A DNA stretch of 64,000 bases from an uncultured Mucilaginibacter sp. (GTDB lineage: Bacteria; Bacteroidota; Bacteroidia; Sphingobacteriales; Sphingobacteriaceae). The notes under the pieces are model-generated. The model did no database searches, was not told where the DNA came from, and worked only from the letters and a program-made list of their open reading frames with translations. The stretch is from the NCBI GenBank assembly GCA_913775265.1, contig CAJYJH010000065.1:1-64000 (forward strand). The letters run 5' to 3'. The translations under genes were made by a program, and so were the position numbers. Positions 43,980-53,391 of this stretch are shown here, one piece after another (the first letter of the stretch is position 1; each line of letters begins with the position of its first letter).

Positions 43980-44834
43980 ATGAAAAAACTATACCTCTTC
44001 ATTTTATTGATAGGTGCTTTCAACATGGCTTTTAGCCAAAGTAAAATGGCATGTTGCCACAAGACCGATGCACCAACAGCAACCAAGCGGTTTGCCATGC
44101 TGGCTTCCAACAGTAAGTTTGTGATGGCACACCCAAACCCAAGGCGTATACATTTTCAAAGTAACATTGGTAAAACTATCAATTACAAAACAGCTGATGG
44201 TTTAACCGCTAATGCTTATGAACTTAAAGCTAAAAAGCCAACCAATAATTATTTACTGGTAATACATGAATGGTACGGCCTTAACGATTTTATTAAACGT
44301 GAAGCCGAAAAGTTGTACAATGATGTAGGTAACGTGAATGTAATTGCGCTGGATTTATATGACGGTAAAGTGGCTGATAACCGCCAGGATGCCGGTAAAA
44401 TGATGCAGGCTGTAAAAGAACCTCGTGCACAAAACATTATTAAAGGAGCTATTGCTTATGCCGGACCCAAAGCGCGCATTGCTACCTTAGGATGGTGTTT
44501 TGGCGGTGGCTGGAGTTTGCAAAGCGCTATTTTAGCCGGCAAACAAGCTGTGGCTTGTGTAATGTATTACGGTATGCCTGAGCAAAGTGTTGACCGCTTA
44601 AAAATGTTGAATACTGATGTGTTAGGAAACTTTGCTAACAAAGATCAGTTTATCAATACCAAGATTGTAGTTCAGTTTAAAGAAAATATGGCCAAAGCCG
44701 GTAAAAAGTTATACCTGCACCAGTTTGACGCCGACCACGGTTTTGCTAACCCGAGTAACCCGATCTATGATAACGAAGCTACCAAACAGGCTTATGCTTA
44801 TACCCTGGAATATTTAAAACCCAGGCTGAAGTAG
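43980..44834 (+). CDS. Secreted dienelactone hydrolase family protein
   Basis: A 284-residue alpha/beta hydrolase. The signal peptide (MKKLYLFILLIGAFNMAFSQ) fixes the ATG at 43980. The core has a VIHEWYGLNDF segment, the nucleophile elbow GWCFGGGWS with a cysteine nucleophile as in dienelactone hydrolases, and the catalytic DADHGFANP near the C-terminus. A CC pair follows the signal peptide (KMACCHKTD). The natural substrate is unknown; the name is a family label. It is preceded and followed by terminators, so it is a single unit. Confidence 0.9.
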   Translation: MKKLYLFILLIGAFNMAFSQSKMACCHKTDAPTATKRFAMLASNSKFVMAHPNPRRIHFQSNIGKTINYKTADGLTANAYELKAKKPTNNYLLVIHEWYGLNDFIKREAEKLYNDVGNVNVIALDLYDGKVADNRQDAGKMMQAVKEPRAQNIIKGAIAYAGPKARIATLGWCFGGGWSLQSAILAGKQAVACVMYYGMPEQSVDRLKMLNTDVLGNFANKDQFINTKIVVQFKENMAKAGKKLYLHQFDADHGFANPSNPIYDNEATKQAYAYTLEYLKPRLK

Positions 44835-44861
44835 TTAACCATTTATTAACATAAATAGCGA

Positions 44862-44889
44862 GGGCGGGCTTAAGGCTTGCCCTTTTTTC
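44862..44889 (+). terminator. Terminator after the dienelactone hydrolase gene
   Basis: A GC-rich hairpin (GGGCGGGCTTAAGGCTTGCCC region) is followed by TTTTTT. It lies 28 bases past the stop and just before the next gene's start. Confidence 0.75.
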
Positions 44890-44895
44890 ATAACA

Positions 44896-45894
44896 TTGCA
44901 AAATATTTTACACGCACAGATTTTGACCGGTACTGCTAAGAAATGGATATCCTGGCTACTTAAAGCACTGATTTTAGTCTTAGCTTTTGTATTCATCTAT
45001 CGCCGGTTAACCAATAGTGAGGGTTTAAAACACTTTCAGGAACTGATTGGTAACATAGAGCAATTACCGGCCATTTTAACGCTTTCGTTCATCATCATGC
45101 TCATGGTATTCAACTATGTGCTGGAAGCCTTAAAATGGAAATACCTTACGCAAAAATGGTCACCTATAACTTTTTGGCAAGCTACCGAGTCGGTGTTTTG
45201 CGGGTTAACCATGGCTATATTTACGCCTAACCGTTGGGGTGAGTTTGGCGGACGGGTCATGTTTTTGCCTCCGCGTAAACGGGTGCATGGCGTATTTGCC
45301 ATGGCGGTAGGCACCTTTGGGCAATTAGTGATTACCTGTGTATTAGGTTCGGCATCATTACTTTGGTTTATTTACACCTATTTAAATGTAAACATTTGGG
45401 TATTTGTAGGTCTGCTGGCTACCGGAACAGGCTTTATGCTGCTAATGCTTATCTTTTATTTTAATGTTAGGTGGGTAGTTTTTTTGCTGAACAGTATCCC
45501 TTTCCTCAAAAAGTTTTACCGCTTTTTTAAAATCATGAAGCGTTACCATTTTCGGGAGCTATTAACCATTATGGGATATTGCCTGAGCCGGTTTTTAACG
45601 TATTCTTTTCAGTACTGCTTAATATTTCACTTACTGTTGCCAGAGGTACACATGTACCAGGTATTACTGCTTACGTTTGCTTTTTTCTTTATTCAGTCGG
45701 TTTTGCCTACTATTGATGTGGTAGATATTGGTGTGCGCAGTGCCACGGCTGATAAGTTATTCGAGCATATTACCAATCAGCATATTGCGGTAATGGCCGC
45801 AGTAGCGCTAATTTGGTTTACTAACATTATTTTACCGGCTGTTTTAGGTTCTGTTTTTGTATTTAAGTTAAAGTTTTTTGATAACAATATATAG
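44896..45894 (+). CDS. Lysylphosphatidylglycerol synthase TM-region/flippase-like membrane protein
   Basis: A 332-residue integral membrane protein with about eight hydrophobic helices. It matches the LPG_synthase_TM (UPF0104) layout: a first helix near 18-38, a FTPNRWGEFGGRVMFL segment (about 112-127) between helices, and a C-terminal part with a VLPTIDVVDIGVRSAT motif (about 270-286). These proteins move or anchor lipids, and the synthase domain of MprF is absent here. No ATG precedes the first helix, so a TTG start (44896, or 44923) is inferred. It overlaps the GT2 gene by 17 bases. Confidence 0.82.
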   Translation: MQNILHAQILTGTAKKWISWLLKALILVLAFVFIYRRLTNSEGLKHFQELIGNIEQLPAILTLSFIIMLMVFNYVLEALKWKYLTQKWSPITFWQATESVFCGLTMAIFTPNRWGEFGGRVMFLPPRKRVHGVFAMAVGTFGQLVITCVLGSASLLWFIYTYLNVNIWVFVGLLATGTGFMLLMLIFYFNVRWVVFLLNSIPFLKKFYRFFKIMKRYHFRELLTIMGYCLSRFLTYSFQYCLIFHLLLPEVHMYQVLLLTFAFFFIQSVLPTIDVVDIGVRSATADKLFEHITNQHIAVMAAVALIWFTNIILPAVLGSVFVFKLKFFDNNI

Positions 45895-47014
45895 TTTCTC
45901 GGTTCTGTTACTTACCGGCTTGTACCTGGTAGTAGTAATTTATTTAATTAAAGGATGGTCGGCCCTGCGGTATCCCAAAAAAGTTCTTACCCCAGCGGAA
46001 TTGAATACGAAGGTAACCATACTGATCGCCGCCCGAAACGAGGAGGAAAATATACGCCTGACCATTGACGACATTTTAGCGCAGGATTATCCTAAGCATT
46101 TGTTTGAGGTGATCATTGTCGATGATCATTCGACCGACAGCACGGCTGATATTATCCGTAGTTATGCTTCGCAAGGCGTAAGGCTGTTGCAAATGAACGA
46201 GGCGCAGCGATTAAACTCTTATAAAAAGAAAGCTATTGCAGAGGCTATAAAGCTGTCTACAGGCGATTTGATGGTGGCTACTGATGCCGACTGCCGGATG
46301 GGCCCGCAGTGGCTGAGCAGCGTGGTATCGTTCTTTGAAACGCAGAACTTGGTAATGATCTCATCGCCGGTAGCATACTTCCAGGAAAAGAACTTGTTTG
46401 AGCGGATGCAAACGCTTGAATTTTCTTTTTTAATTGGCATCGGAGCTTCCTTTATAGGCAACGGACGTGCATCTACTTGCAACGGTGCTAACTTGGCTTA
46501 CCGTAAAGATGTGTTTTACGAAGTAGGCGGTTTTAAAGGCATAGATGATCTGGCATCGGGCGATGACGAACTATTGTTACAAAAAGTAGCGGTAAGCTAT
46601 CCCGGCCGCATTGGATTTTTGAAGCAACGTGAAGCCATTGTATACACGCATGCTAAGCCCAATCTTGAAGAGTTTTTACAGCAACGCCGGCGCTGGGCAT
46701 CTAAATCAACCAAATATAAAGACAAAAAAGTAGTAGCGTTGGCTGTAGGAATATGGTTGTTTAACTTAAGTATGCTGCTTAACTTTTTACTGGGCTTTTA
46801 TCGCATTTATTTTCTTGAGATTTTCGCTTTGCAACTATTGGTCAAATTAGCTTTCGAAGTGGCGTTATTATTCCCGATCACCGCATTTTTTAAGCGCCAG
46901 AAACTGATAGTATTGTTGCTCTTATTATCGCCCATCCATGTGCTGTATTTTGTTTATGTAGGATTAATGGGTAATACCAGCAAATACTCCTGGAAGGGGC
47001 GTATGGTGAGATAG
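45878..47014 (+). CDS. Membrane glycosyltransferase, family 2
   Basis: A 378-residue enzyme. N-terminal helix (about 5-25) is followed by the GT2 domain: ILIAARNEEENIR (about 49-61), VDDHSTDST (about 82-90), TDADCRMGP (DxD-like, about 135-143), DDELLLQK and the QQRRRWASK motif (about 268-276). Three C-terminal helices (about 288-370) complete it. It probably glycosylates lipids or starts a polysaccharide at the cytoplasmic membrane. It is coupled to the flippase-like protein, suggesting they process one lipid-linked product. The start is TTG, overlapping the previous gene. Confidence 0.88.
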   Translation: MITIYSFSVLLLTGLYLVVVIYLIKGWSALRYPKKVLTPAELNTKVTILIAARNEEENIRLTIDDILAQDYPKHLFEVIIVDDHSTDSTADIIRSYASQGVRLLQMNEAQRLNSYKKKAIAEAIKLSTGDLMVATDADCRMGPQWLSSVVSFFETQNLVMISSPVAYFQEKNLFERMQTLEFSFLIGIGASFIGNGRASTCNGANLAYRKDVFYEVGGFKGIDDLASGDDELLLQKVAVSYPGRIGFLKQREAIVYTHAKPNLEEFLQQRRRWASKSTKYKDKKVVALAVGIWLFNLSMLLNFLLGFYRIYFLEIFALQLLVKLAFEVALLFPITAFFKRQKLIVLLLLLSPIHVLYFVYVGLMGNTSKYSWKGRMVR

Positions 47015-47033
47015 AACGGTGGAAATAATTATA

Positions 47034-47070
47034 AACAAGAAAGGATGGTTTTAAGCCATCCTTTCTTGTT
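47034..47070. terminator. Bidirectional terminator between GT2 and hisS
   Basis: AACAAGAAAGGATGG pairs perfectly with CCATCCTTTCTTGTT (15-bp stem, 7-base loop) between two convergent genes. T-rich on both exit sides. Confidence 0.88.
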
Positions 47071-47076
47071 TGTGCA

Positions 47077-48642
47077 CTAAGCTTTAGTTACCTCTGCAAT
47101 TATCGCATCGGCAGTTAGCTTTTGCTGTTCGCCGCTTTGCATATTTTTAAAGGTTAACTGTCCGCTTTGTATCTCGTCGCTGCCAATCACTACCACGTAC
47201 GGGATGTGTTTATTATTGGCATAATCTAATTGCTTTTTTATTTTAGCACCGGCAGGGTATAGCTCGGCATTGATGCCTTGGTTACGCAGTTGCTGCAATA
47301 ATGGTAAGGCATAGGTTTCGCCGGCTGCATCGAACGGACAGAAAAGAATTTTAGTTGTTTGATTGCTTGTTGTCGGGAACATGTTCAATTCCTCGAGCAC
47401 GTCATAAATACGGTCGGCACCAAAAGATATACCGGCACCGGTGAGGCCTTTTAAACCAAACATACCAGTCAGGTCATCATACCGGCCGCCGCCACCAATA
47501 CTGCCCATGGCAACTTCATTGGTTTTAACTTCAAATATGGCGCCTGTGTAATAGTTTAAACCGCGTGCCAGGGTAATATCCAGTTCTACAGTAGCTTTGT
47601 TCAGCGAAAAGCTTTGCAGGTAGGTAAAAATAGTTTCCAACTCGGCAATACCTTTTAGTCCGATAACAGATGAGGCCAGGGTGGTTTTCAATTTATCCAG
47701 CTTTTCGGTGTTGCTGCCTTTTAATAAAATTACCGGTTCTAACTGGTCAATGTCCGCTTGGGTAAAGCCTTTGGTCAATAATTCATTCACTACACCATCC
47801 AAGCCTATTTTATCAAGTTTGTCGATAGCTACGGTCATATCCACAATCAGTTCAGGCTTACCAATAATTTCGGCAATGCCCGACAGGATTTTGCGGTTAT
47901 TGATTTTGATGTTAAAATCAGTCAAACCTAACTTGCTTAAGGCTTCGTCGTAAATCAATATAAACTCTGCCTCGTTTAATAACGAGTTGGAGCCTACCAC
48001 ATCGGCATCACACTGGTAAAACTCGCGGTAGCGGCCCTTTTGTGGCCTGTCGGCACGCCATACGGGCTGCACCTGGAAGCGTTTAAACGGAAAGGTTATT
48101 TCGTTTTGGTGCTGCACCACGTAACGGGCAAACGGCACGGTTAAATCGTAACGCAGTGCTTTTTCTGAGATTGATGGAGTTAAGTGCTTCGGATCAATTA
48201 TATACTCATTTAAATCATCACCAGCTTCCTCTAATAATGCTGTGTTCGTTGCCACTCCTTTGAGCCAGTCAGATTTGACTTTTTCTAATTTTTTTCTTTT
48301 TAAGTTAAACTGCTCTTTTTCGTGAGGCTCGCTGAATGCTTCTTTAATTATATACTCCGCAATGATCGACTTGATAATAGCTTCAAAAAGATTATTTTTT
48401 TTCGATGAATTATTATTTAGATAATCGCCACTATCCAATACTTTAAATATCAATCTATCTCCTTCATCACCATATTTGCCCATAAGTGTAGCAGAATTTT
48501 CCATAGTTGGCGTTTCGATTTGCTGATAGCCATATTTGCGGAAAACAGATTTAATGGTGTCGAATATATAATTACGTTTTACCATTTCGGCCGGCGAGAA
48601 ATCGCGCATGCCCTTAGGTACAGAAGGTTTAACAGATGCCAT
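47077..48642 (-). CDS. hisS: Histidyl-tRNA synthetase with a large insertion
   Basis: A 521-residue class II synthetase. It begins KPSVPKGMRDFSPAEM, with motif 1 (LMGKYGDEGDRLIFKV), motif 2 around FQVQPVWRADRPQKGRYREF, the histidine-specific RGLNYYTG loop and a GSIGGGGRYDDL motif, then a C-terminal anticodon-binding domain. Between SGDYL and ISEKALRYDL, where homologues have a short loop, there are some 75 residues of Lys/Asn/Glu-rich helical sequence, so the protein is longer than the usual 430-460. The start at 48642 is set by a TACTTTTG -7 box five bases upstream. Confidence 0.96.
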   Translation of the reverse strand: MASVKPSVPKGMRDFSPAEMVKRNYIFDTIKSVFRKYGYQQIETPTMENSATLMGKYGDEGDRLIFKVLDSGDYLNNNSSKKNNLFEAIIKSIIAEYIIKEAFSEPHEKEQFNLKRKKLEKVKSDWLKGVATNTALLEEAGDDLNEYIIDPKHLTPSISEKALRYDLTVPFARYVVQHQNEITFPFKRFQVQPVWRADRPQKGRYREFYQCDADVVGSNSLLNEAEFILIYDEALSKLGLTDFNIKINNRKILSGIAEIIGKPELIVDMTVAIDKLDKIGLDGVVNELLTKGFTQADIDQLEPVILLKGSNTEKLDKLKTTLASSVIGLKGIAELETIFTYLQSFSLNKATVELDITLARGLNYYTGAIFEVKTNEVAMGSIGGGGRYDDLTGMFGLKGLTGAGISFGADRIYDVLEELNMFPTTSNQTTKILFCPFDAAGETYALPLLQQLRNQGINAELYPAGAKIKKQLDYANNKHIPYVVVIGSDEIQSGQLTFKNMQSGEQQKLTADAIIAEVTKA

Positions 48643-48646
48643 GCCG

Positions 48647-48654
48647 CAAAAGTA
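48647..48654 (-). promoter_or_regulatory. -7 promoter box TACTTTTG for hisS
   Basis: Exact TAnnTTTG on the minus strand, ending only four bases before the hisS ATG. Transcription would start at or within a few bases of the start codon, giving a leaderless message, unless an upstream start is used. Confidence 0.5.
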
Positions 48655-48710
48655 AACATTTGAAGCATTTTGCCGAATACTGGCTTTAGCAAGGCTACTA
48701 TAAAACAACT

Positions 48711-48740
48711 AAGGCGCTTTAACCTGAATTAAAGCGCCTT
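48711..48740 (-). terminator. Terminator after the tyrosine phosphatase gene
   Basis: AAGGCGCTTTAA pairs perfectly with TTAAAGCGCCTT (12-bp stem, 6-base loop), 27 bases past the stop of the phosphatase gene. The following T-run on the minus strand is modest. Confidence 0.65.
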
Positions 48741-48766
48741 GAAAAAGTTGTTACGTACAAGATTGA

Positions 48767-49216
48767 TTAGTCGATCTGTAGATGGGCATATTCCCTGATG
48801 ATATCTTTGCAACCACCCTCAATTAAGCGGTAAACCGGCTCAAACTGATTGTTGTCATAATATGGGTCGGGCACTTCTTTGTCGTTGAGTAACAGCCTTA
48901 CTTTGGCAGCATCCTGCTCATTGCGGGCTAACGATAATACATCCGACAAATTATTGTTGTCCATCACTAAAATCAAGTCAAAACGGTCAAAATCCACTGC
49001 TTTAAACTGACGGCAGACTTGTTTGCTGATGTCAACACCAAAACGCTGTGCAGTACGCACTGAGCGCCTGTCAGGCCCCTCTCCCACATGCCAGCTGCCT
49101 GTACCTGCCGAGTCTACCGTCCAGTCTAAGTTATGTTCGTCAGCCAGGTGCTGCATCACTCCTTCCGCCAAAGGCGAACGGCAAATGTTACCGAGGCAAA
49201 CCATAAGGATTTTCAT
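48767..49216 (-). CDS. Low-molecular-weight protein-tyrosine phosphatase
   Basis: A 149-residue phosphatase with the P-loop CLGNICR (C7 to R13, CX5R) at the N-terminus, the SAGTGSWHVGEGPDRRS segment, and the catalytic aspartate in VPDPYYD near residue 118. It dephosphorylates tyrosine on proteins, in bacteria often polysaccharide-export kinases; no such kinase is nearby. It lies two bases after the S1/P1 nuclease gene and probably shares its transcript. Confidence 0.94.
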   Translation of the reverse strand: MKILMVCLGNICRSPLAEGVMQHLADEHNLDWTVDSAGTGSWHVGEGPDRRSVRTAQRFGVDISKQVCRQFKAVDFDRFDLILVMDNNNLSDVLSLARNEQDAAKVRLLLNDKEVPDPYYDNNQFEPVYRLIEGGCKDIIREYAHLQID

Positions 49217-49218
49217 TC

Positions 49219-50013
49219 TTATGCAAATATTTGATTTAACAAACCGGCCAGGTGTACACCTGCTTTTAGCAGCTGTTGGTTAAGTACGCCTACATACTTA
49301 AAGTTGTACCGGTAGTTTAATACCTCACTTGGCTTGGTATTAGCATAAATATTCTCGGCCAGTTCTTTACTGTCAAATAACCATTTACTCAATGGCTCTT
49401 GCTGCCAGGCAGTACGTTGTGCTGGTGAAGTAAAGTTGATGGCATTGGCATATTCGGTATAGCTGAGATTTTGAAACTCGATCAGCTTGCTATCCCATAC
49501 CGAATGCAGGTTGCTTTCTTCTTTAAACCACATTACTTTAAAATCGTTACCGCCTTTGTCGTCGGTGTGTGCAGTGTGCATAGGCTGGTGAATGTCTTCT
49601 ACAATATGGATCACCATACGCAGGTACAGCAGCTTTTTATCTTGAGCGAGGTTTTTCTTTTTCAGCTCGCCCACCATAAAGTTTAATTTGGTGTAAGCGT
49701 CTACGCTGGTATCCTGCTTTAAAAAGGTTTGTAACTCTGGATACGTATATGGCTTATCAAAATCGATATAGTGCCATGAGGACAAGTAGTTATAATTAGG
49801 ATCCGATTTAATAAAATCGGCCCAAGTGCTGGCCATGGCTACAGACTCATTACCCAAAATAGCTTTCACGGCCAAACGAGCTTTGGGTGTTAAATAAGTT
49901 GAGGCAATTTGGCCGGCAATACGGTGGCCTTTATCACCCCAGGCCATACTGTACAACGGTGCATAAATAATGGCAGCCGCCAAAATCAGTTTTTTAAAAA
50001 AAGTAGTTTTCAT
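49219..50013 (-). CDS. Secreted S1/P1-family nuclease
   Basis: A 264-residue zinc phospholipase C/S1 nuclease fold protein. After a signal peptide (about 1-24, ending YSMA), the mature N-terminus is WGDKGH, whose tryptophan and histidine bind zinc. Further zinc ligands are in VIHIVEDIHQPMHTAHTDDKGGND (about 132-155) and LHSVWDSKLIE. It degrades single-stranded nucleic acids outside the cytoplasm, perhaps for phosphate or nucleotide scavenging. It is the middle gene of a three-gene minus-strand run with the lipoprotein and the phosphatase. Confidence 0.93.
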   Translation of the reverse strand: MKTTFFKKLILAAAIIYAPLYSMAWGDKGHRIAGQIASTYLTPKARLAVKAILGNESVAMASTWADFIKSDPNYNYLSSWHYIDFDKPYTYPELQTFLKQDTSVDAYTKLNFMVGELKKKNLAQDKKLLYLRMVIHIVEDIHQPMHTAHTDDKGGNDFKVMWFKEESNLHSVWDSKLIEFQNLSYTEYANAINFTSPAQRTAWQQEPLSKWLFDSKELAENIYANTKPSEVLNYRYNFKYVGVLNQQLLKAGVHLAGLLNQIFA

Positions 50014-50016
50014 GTA

Positions 50017-50553
50017 TTACAATGGTTTGGGAACACAAGCAGTTCTTTTAACGAGGTGCAGGTTGGATGGCAGGATACTGCCTGTACTGGTAATTTTAAC
50101 CAATGAATCAGACACTTTAACGGTCTTAAAATAATCTTCGTATACGCCCGAACGGAAACAGCCGCCCGGATCTTTGAGACTATAATCGGCATTACAGAAA
50201 AAGCCACGCAGATGCAGCGTATCATTACGCTGGTCATAATGACCTTTGGCATACTCCGTCCATTTCCCTTTATTCATACAGGTATCAGCGCCGTAATTTA
50301 TTTTGCTGAACGACTGCATGGTTACAAAAAAAGAGTCGCAGCTAAATTTAAACTGGTACAAGGTATAGTTTACCAACTGACGGTGCACCGCTTCTGGCCG
50401 CTGTTGCCATTCGCCCTGTAAAAAGGCAACGCCGGGACTTTGTACATTGGCATTAGGGCTGCACGAAAACAGCGTTAAAAGCCAGCAGCAAAGCAGCAGC
50501 GCGGGAGCAGAAAAATGAAATCGCAGAACAGATCGGATTTTTAACATAAACAA
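50017..50553 (-). CDS. Hypothetical lipoprotein, 178 residues
   Basis: A predicted lipoprotein: a hydrophobic N-terminal segment ends in LLTLFSC (Cys about 31). The mature part is mostly beta, with cysteine pairs (FKFSCDSFF, ADTCMNKGKW, GFFCNADYS, GGCFRSG) and Trp/Tyr-rich strands, resembling a lipocalin-like barrel. I recognise no named family. The start could be the third codon (ATG). It lies three bases before the nuclease gene and after fumC in the same direction, so it may be read from the fumC promoter. Confidence 0.7.
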   Translation of the reverse strand: MFMLKIRSVLRFHFSAPALLLCCWLLTLFSCSPNANVQSPGVAFLQGEWQQRPEAVHRQLVNYTLYQFKFSCDSFFVTMQSFSKINYGADTCMNKGKWTEYAKGHYDQRNDTLHLRGFFCNADYSLKDPGGCFRSGVYEDYFKTVKVSDSLVKITSTGSILPSNLHLVKRTACVPKPL

Positions 50554-50590
50554 AAATCCCTCCCCGGTTGGGGAGGGTTTGGAAAGGATT

Positions 50591-51988
50591 TTATTTCAAG
50601 CTTCCAATCATATCTTCGGGGCGCACCCACTGGTCGAATTGTTCGCTGGTTAGCAGCTCCAGTTCAATAGCGGCCTCGCGTAATGATTTATTTTCTTTCA
50701 GTGCTTTTTTAGCAATCTTGGCAGCATTTTCATAACCGATGTGCGGGTTTAATGCAGTTACCAGCATCAGCGAGTTCTCCAGGTGCTTTTTGATACCATC
50801 ATAATTTGGCTCAATACCTTCAGAACAGTGGTCGGTAAATGACACACAAGCATCACCTATTAAACGTGCTGACTGCAGGAAGTTAGCTGCCATAACAGGC
50901 TTAAACACATTAAGCTCGTAATGACCGTTTGAACCGCCTACAGCAATAGCTACATCATTACCCATTACCTGAGCTGCAACCATAGTTACTGCTTCGTTTT
51001 GTGTAGGATTAACTTTACCAGGCATAATTGACGAACCCGGCTCATTATCAGGAATATGAATTTCGCCAATACCCGAACGCGGACCAGAAGCCAGCATACG
51101 GATATCGTTAGCAATTTTCATTAACGATACAGCAATTTGCTTTAAGGCACCATGGCTTTCTACAATAGCATCATGTGCAGCAAGTGCCTCAAATTTATTT
51201 TCGGCAGTGATAAACGGCAAGCCTGTAAATTGGGCAATGTACTCGGCTACTTTTACATCGTAACCTTTAGGGGTATTGATACCGGTACCTACTGCGGTAC
51301 CGCCTAAAGCCAGCTCTGATAAGTGAGCTAAAGTGTTACGCAAAGCGCGTAAACCATGATCTAACTGCGATACATAGCCCGAAAACTCCTGGCCTAAAGT
51401 AAGCGGAGTAGCATCCATCAGGTGAGTACGGCCAATTTTAACCACGTTCATGAACTGCTCTGATTTGCGTTTCAGAGAGTCGCGCAGCTTTTCAACGCCC
51501 GGGATAGTTACATCTACCAAAATTTTGTAAGCTGCAATGTGCATAGCCGTTGGGTAGGTATCGTTTGATGATTGTGATTTATTCACGTCATCATTAGGGT
51601 GAACAAAAGTTTTACCCTCTCCTAAAGTGTTACCTTGTAATACGTGTGCACGGTTAGCAACCACTTCGTTCACGTTCATGTTTGATTGTGTGCCCGAACC
51701 GGTTTGCCAGATCACCAGCGGAAACTCGCTGTCTAACTGACCGGCTAAAATTTCGTCACATACCTGTGCAATCAGGTCGCGTTTTTCGGCAGGTAATACA
51801 CCTAAATCGGTGTTGGTATAAGCAGCAGCTTTTTTAAGATAGGCAAAAGCCGCAATGATCTCCTTAGGCATTGATGCCTCCGGACCAATTTTAAAGTTGT
51901 TACGCGAACGCTCAGTTTGCGCTCCCCAGTATTTATCGGCCGGTACTTGTACCGCGCCCATGGTGTCATGCTCGGTTCTGAAACTCAT
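50591..51988 (-). CDS. fumC: Class II fumarate hydratase
   Basis: A 465-residue citric-acid-cycle enzyme converting fumarate to malate. It has the N-terminal [18 protein letters not shown], the [14 protein letters not shown] segment (about 97-110), a [13 protein letters not shown] segment, and the superfamily signature [16 protein letters not shown] (about 317-332). The ATG at 51988 matches family starts; a frame extension to 52015 is rejected because a TAACTTTG -7 box lies at 52013-52020. Confidence 0.97.
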   Translation of the reverse strand: MSFRTEHDTMGAVQVPADKYWGAQTERSRNNFKIGPEASMPKEIIAAFAYLKKAAAYTNTDLGVLPAEKRDLIAQVCDEILAGQLDSEFPLVIWQTGSGTQSNMNVNEVVANRAHVLQGNTLGEGKTFVHPNDDVNKSQSSNDTYPTAMHIAAYKILVDVTIPGVEKLRDSLKRKSEQFMNVVKIGRTHLMDATPLTLGQEFSGYVSQLDHGLRALRNTLAHLSELALGGTAVGTGINTPKGYDVKVAEYIAQFTGLPFITAENKFEALAAHDAIVESHGALKQIAVSLMKIANDIRMLASGPRSGIGEIHIPDNEPGSSIMPGKVNPTQNEAVTMVAAQVMGNDVAIAVGGSNGHYELNVFKPVMAANFLQSARLIGDACVSFTDHCSEGIEPNYDGIKKHLENSLMLVTALNPHIGYENAAKIAKKALKENKSLREAAIELELLTSEQFDQWVRPEDMIGSLK

Positions 51989-52012
51989 TAATTTGCTGTT
52001 TTTAATGCAGCG

Positions 52013-52020
52013 CAAAGTTA
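52013..52020 (-). promoter_or_regulatory. -7 promoter box TAACTTTG for fumC
   Basis: Exact TAnnTTTG on the minus strand, 24 bases before the chosen ATG. It gives a normal-length leader. Confidence 0.6.
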
Positions 52021-52141
52021 GGGATTAGATGCAAGAAACAAGGACTGATTTAAATTGAATTTTAGTGAGTTTTCAGTTACAAAATTTATTCATCCGAATA
52101 ATTAATTGGCACAATTGCTATCAATTAACCACTTTAGCATT

Positions 52142-52468
52142 ATGACGATCAAAGACGCTCAACAACTGGTTGACCAATGGATAAACATCACCGGTATACG
52201 CTATTTTAACGAACTGACGAACACTGCCATTTTAATGGAAGAGGTTGGCGAAGTGGCACGTGTAATGGCACGGCAATATGGTGAGCAATCTTTTAAAAAA
52301 TCAGATACCGAAGTTAACCTGGCGGATGAAATGGCTGATGTGTTGTTTGTGCTGATTTGTTTAGCTAATCAGACCGGTATCGACCTTACTGAAGCATTGA
52401 ATAAAAATCTGAAAAAGAAAAGCATTCGTGATGCTGATAGGCACCGTAACAATGAGAAACTGAAGTAA
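52142..52468 (+). CDS. MazG-like nucleotide pyrophosphohydrolase
   Basis: A 108-residue all-alpha NTP pyrophosphatase with the metal motifs EEVGEVARVMAR (ExxE) and LADEMADVLFVLICLA (ExxD), typical of MazG/RS21-C6 enzymes that hydrolyse (deoxy)nucleoside triphosphates, often non-canonical ones. The ATG at 52142 starts a typical-length protein; an upstream in-frame TTG is less likely. It is convergent with the folate cyclo-ligase gene, with only 18 bases between. Confidence 0.92.
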   Translation: MTIKDAQQLVDQWINITGIRYFNELTNTAILMEEVGEVARVMARQYGEQSFKKSDTEVNLADEMADVLFVLICLANQTGIDLTEALNKNLKKKSIRDADRHRNNEKLK

Positions 52469-52486
52469 GAGACGTTAACCAGCAGC

Positions 52487-53059
52487 TCAGAAAAGCTTGT
52501 AATGTTGACTTGGCATAAGGCATTCATTTAATTGCCGATCAAAAGAATTTAAATCATCTATATTTTCCACCGGTTCAAAAAAAGATAAACCAATCAGGTG
52601 TATATCAGGACGGCATTGGGCAATAAACCGGTCGTAAAAACCTTTGCCATAGCCTACACGATAGCCTTGCCTGTCGAAAGCTAAAAGAGGAACCAATATC
52701 AAATCAATCTGTAGTGCATCAACCAAATTTCCGGTTATAGGTTCAGGTATGCCAAAGGCGTTAATTGCTAACTCCAACGATTCATCATCAGCAAAGTTTT
52801 GCATAGTATGCTGAGCAAAATCAGCTTTAGGAAATACCCTTTTAATATGAGGATGATTAGCTGCAAGCCATTGCCTAATCAGAAAGGTGTCAGGCTCTTT
52901 ACGCTCGTGTATAGGTAAAAACAGATGAATAACGTTAATAGCCGATAGATCCAAATGTTGAAATTGCTTCAACAACTCTTGATTTAGTTCGTCATATTCT
53001 GCTTGCGATAGTTGCTTGCGTTTGGCAATATAGAGTTTACGGATTTCGGCTTTGGTCAA
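52487..53059 (-). CDS. 5-formyltetrahydrofolate cyclo-ligase
   Basis: A 190-residue enzyme converting 5-formyl-THF to methenyl-THF. It starts TKAEIRKLYIAKRKQLS and carries the ATP-binding signature GYRVGYGKGFYDRF near residue 132, plus LVPLLAFDRQG just before it. Its start overlaps the HepT-like gene's stop by four bases (ATGA), so the toxin-antitoxin-like pair and this housekeeping gene are on one transcript. Confidence 0.94.
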   Translation of the reverse strand: MTKAEIRKLYIAKRKQLSQAEYDELNQELLKQFQHLDLSAINVIHLFLPIHERKEPDTFLIRQWLAANHPHIKRVFPKADFAQHTMQNFADDESLELAINAFGIPEPITGNLVDALQIDLILVPLLAFDRQGYRVGYGKGFYDRFIAQCRPDIHLIGLSFFEPVENIDDLNSFDRQLNECLMPSQHYKLF

Positions 53060-53391
53060 GAGTAAGTTGCGTTAGAAAGTTGTGCATTTAAAACCGGCAG
53101 ATCGTTTTGAATAGTTTGATAAATGGTGTGTGCAGATATACCAAAGTATTCATGAATGAGTTTATTGCGCATGGCTTTCATCAAACTCCATTTAACATAA
53201 GCATGATTTACTTTAAACGTTTCTGATATTTTACCGGCTGCTTCACCAATAATTTCAAATCTTCTTATCACTGCATCCTGAAGCATCAAGTCCGATGCAA
53301 AATGAAATTTACTTTTGCCTTCAGTATATTGCATAATAAGTTTGATGGATTCGAGTATATCATTTACGTATACATTATCCGATCGGGTCAT
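53056..53391 (-). CDS. HepT-like HEPN-domain protein (DUF86)
   Basis: A 111-residue helical protein with the HEPN RX4-6H motif as RNKLIHEYFG (R75 to H80, with Y82), the candidate RNase site. In HepT/MntA systems the HEPN protein is a toxin silenced by AMPylation of the nearby tyrosine by the partner nucleotidyltransferase. Here the partner gene overlaps upstream by four bases. Motifs are intact. Whether it is an active toxin or phage-defence module cannot be told. The downstream overlap with a folate gene is unusual. Confidence 0.88.
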   Translation of the reverse strand: MTRSDNVYVNDILESIKLIMQYTEGKSKFHFASDLMLQDAVIRRFEIIGEAAGKISETFKVNHAYVKWSLMKAMRNKLIHEYFGISAHTIYQTIQNDLPVLNAQLSNATYS

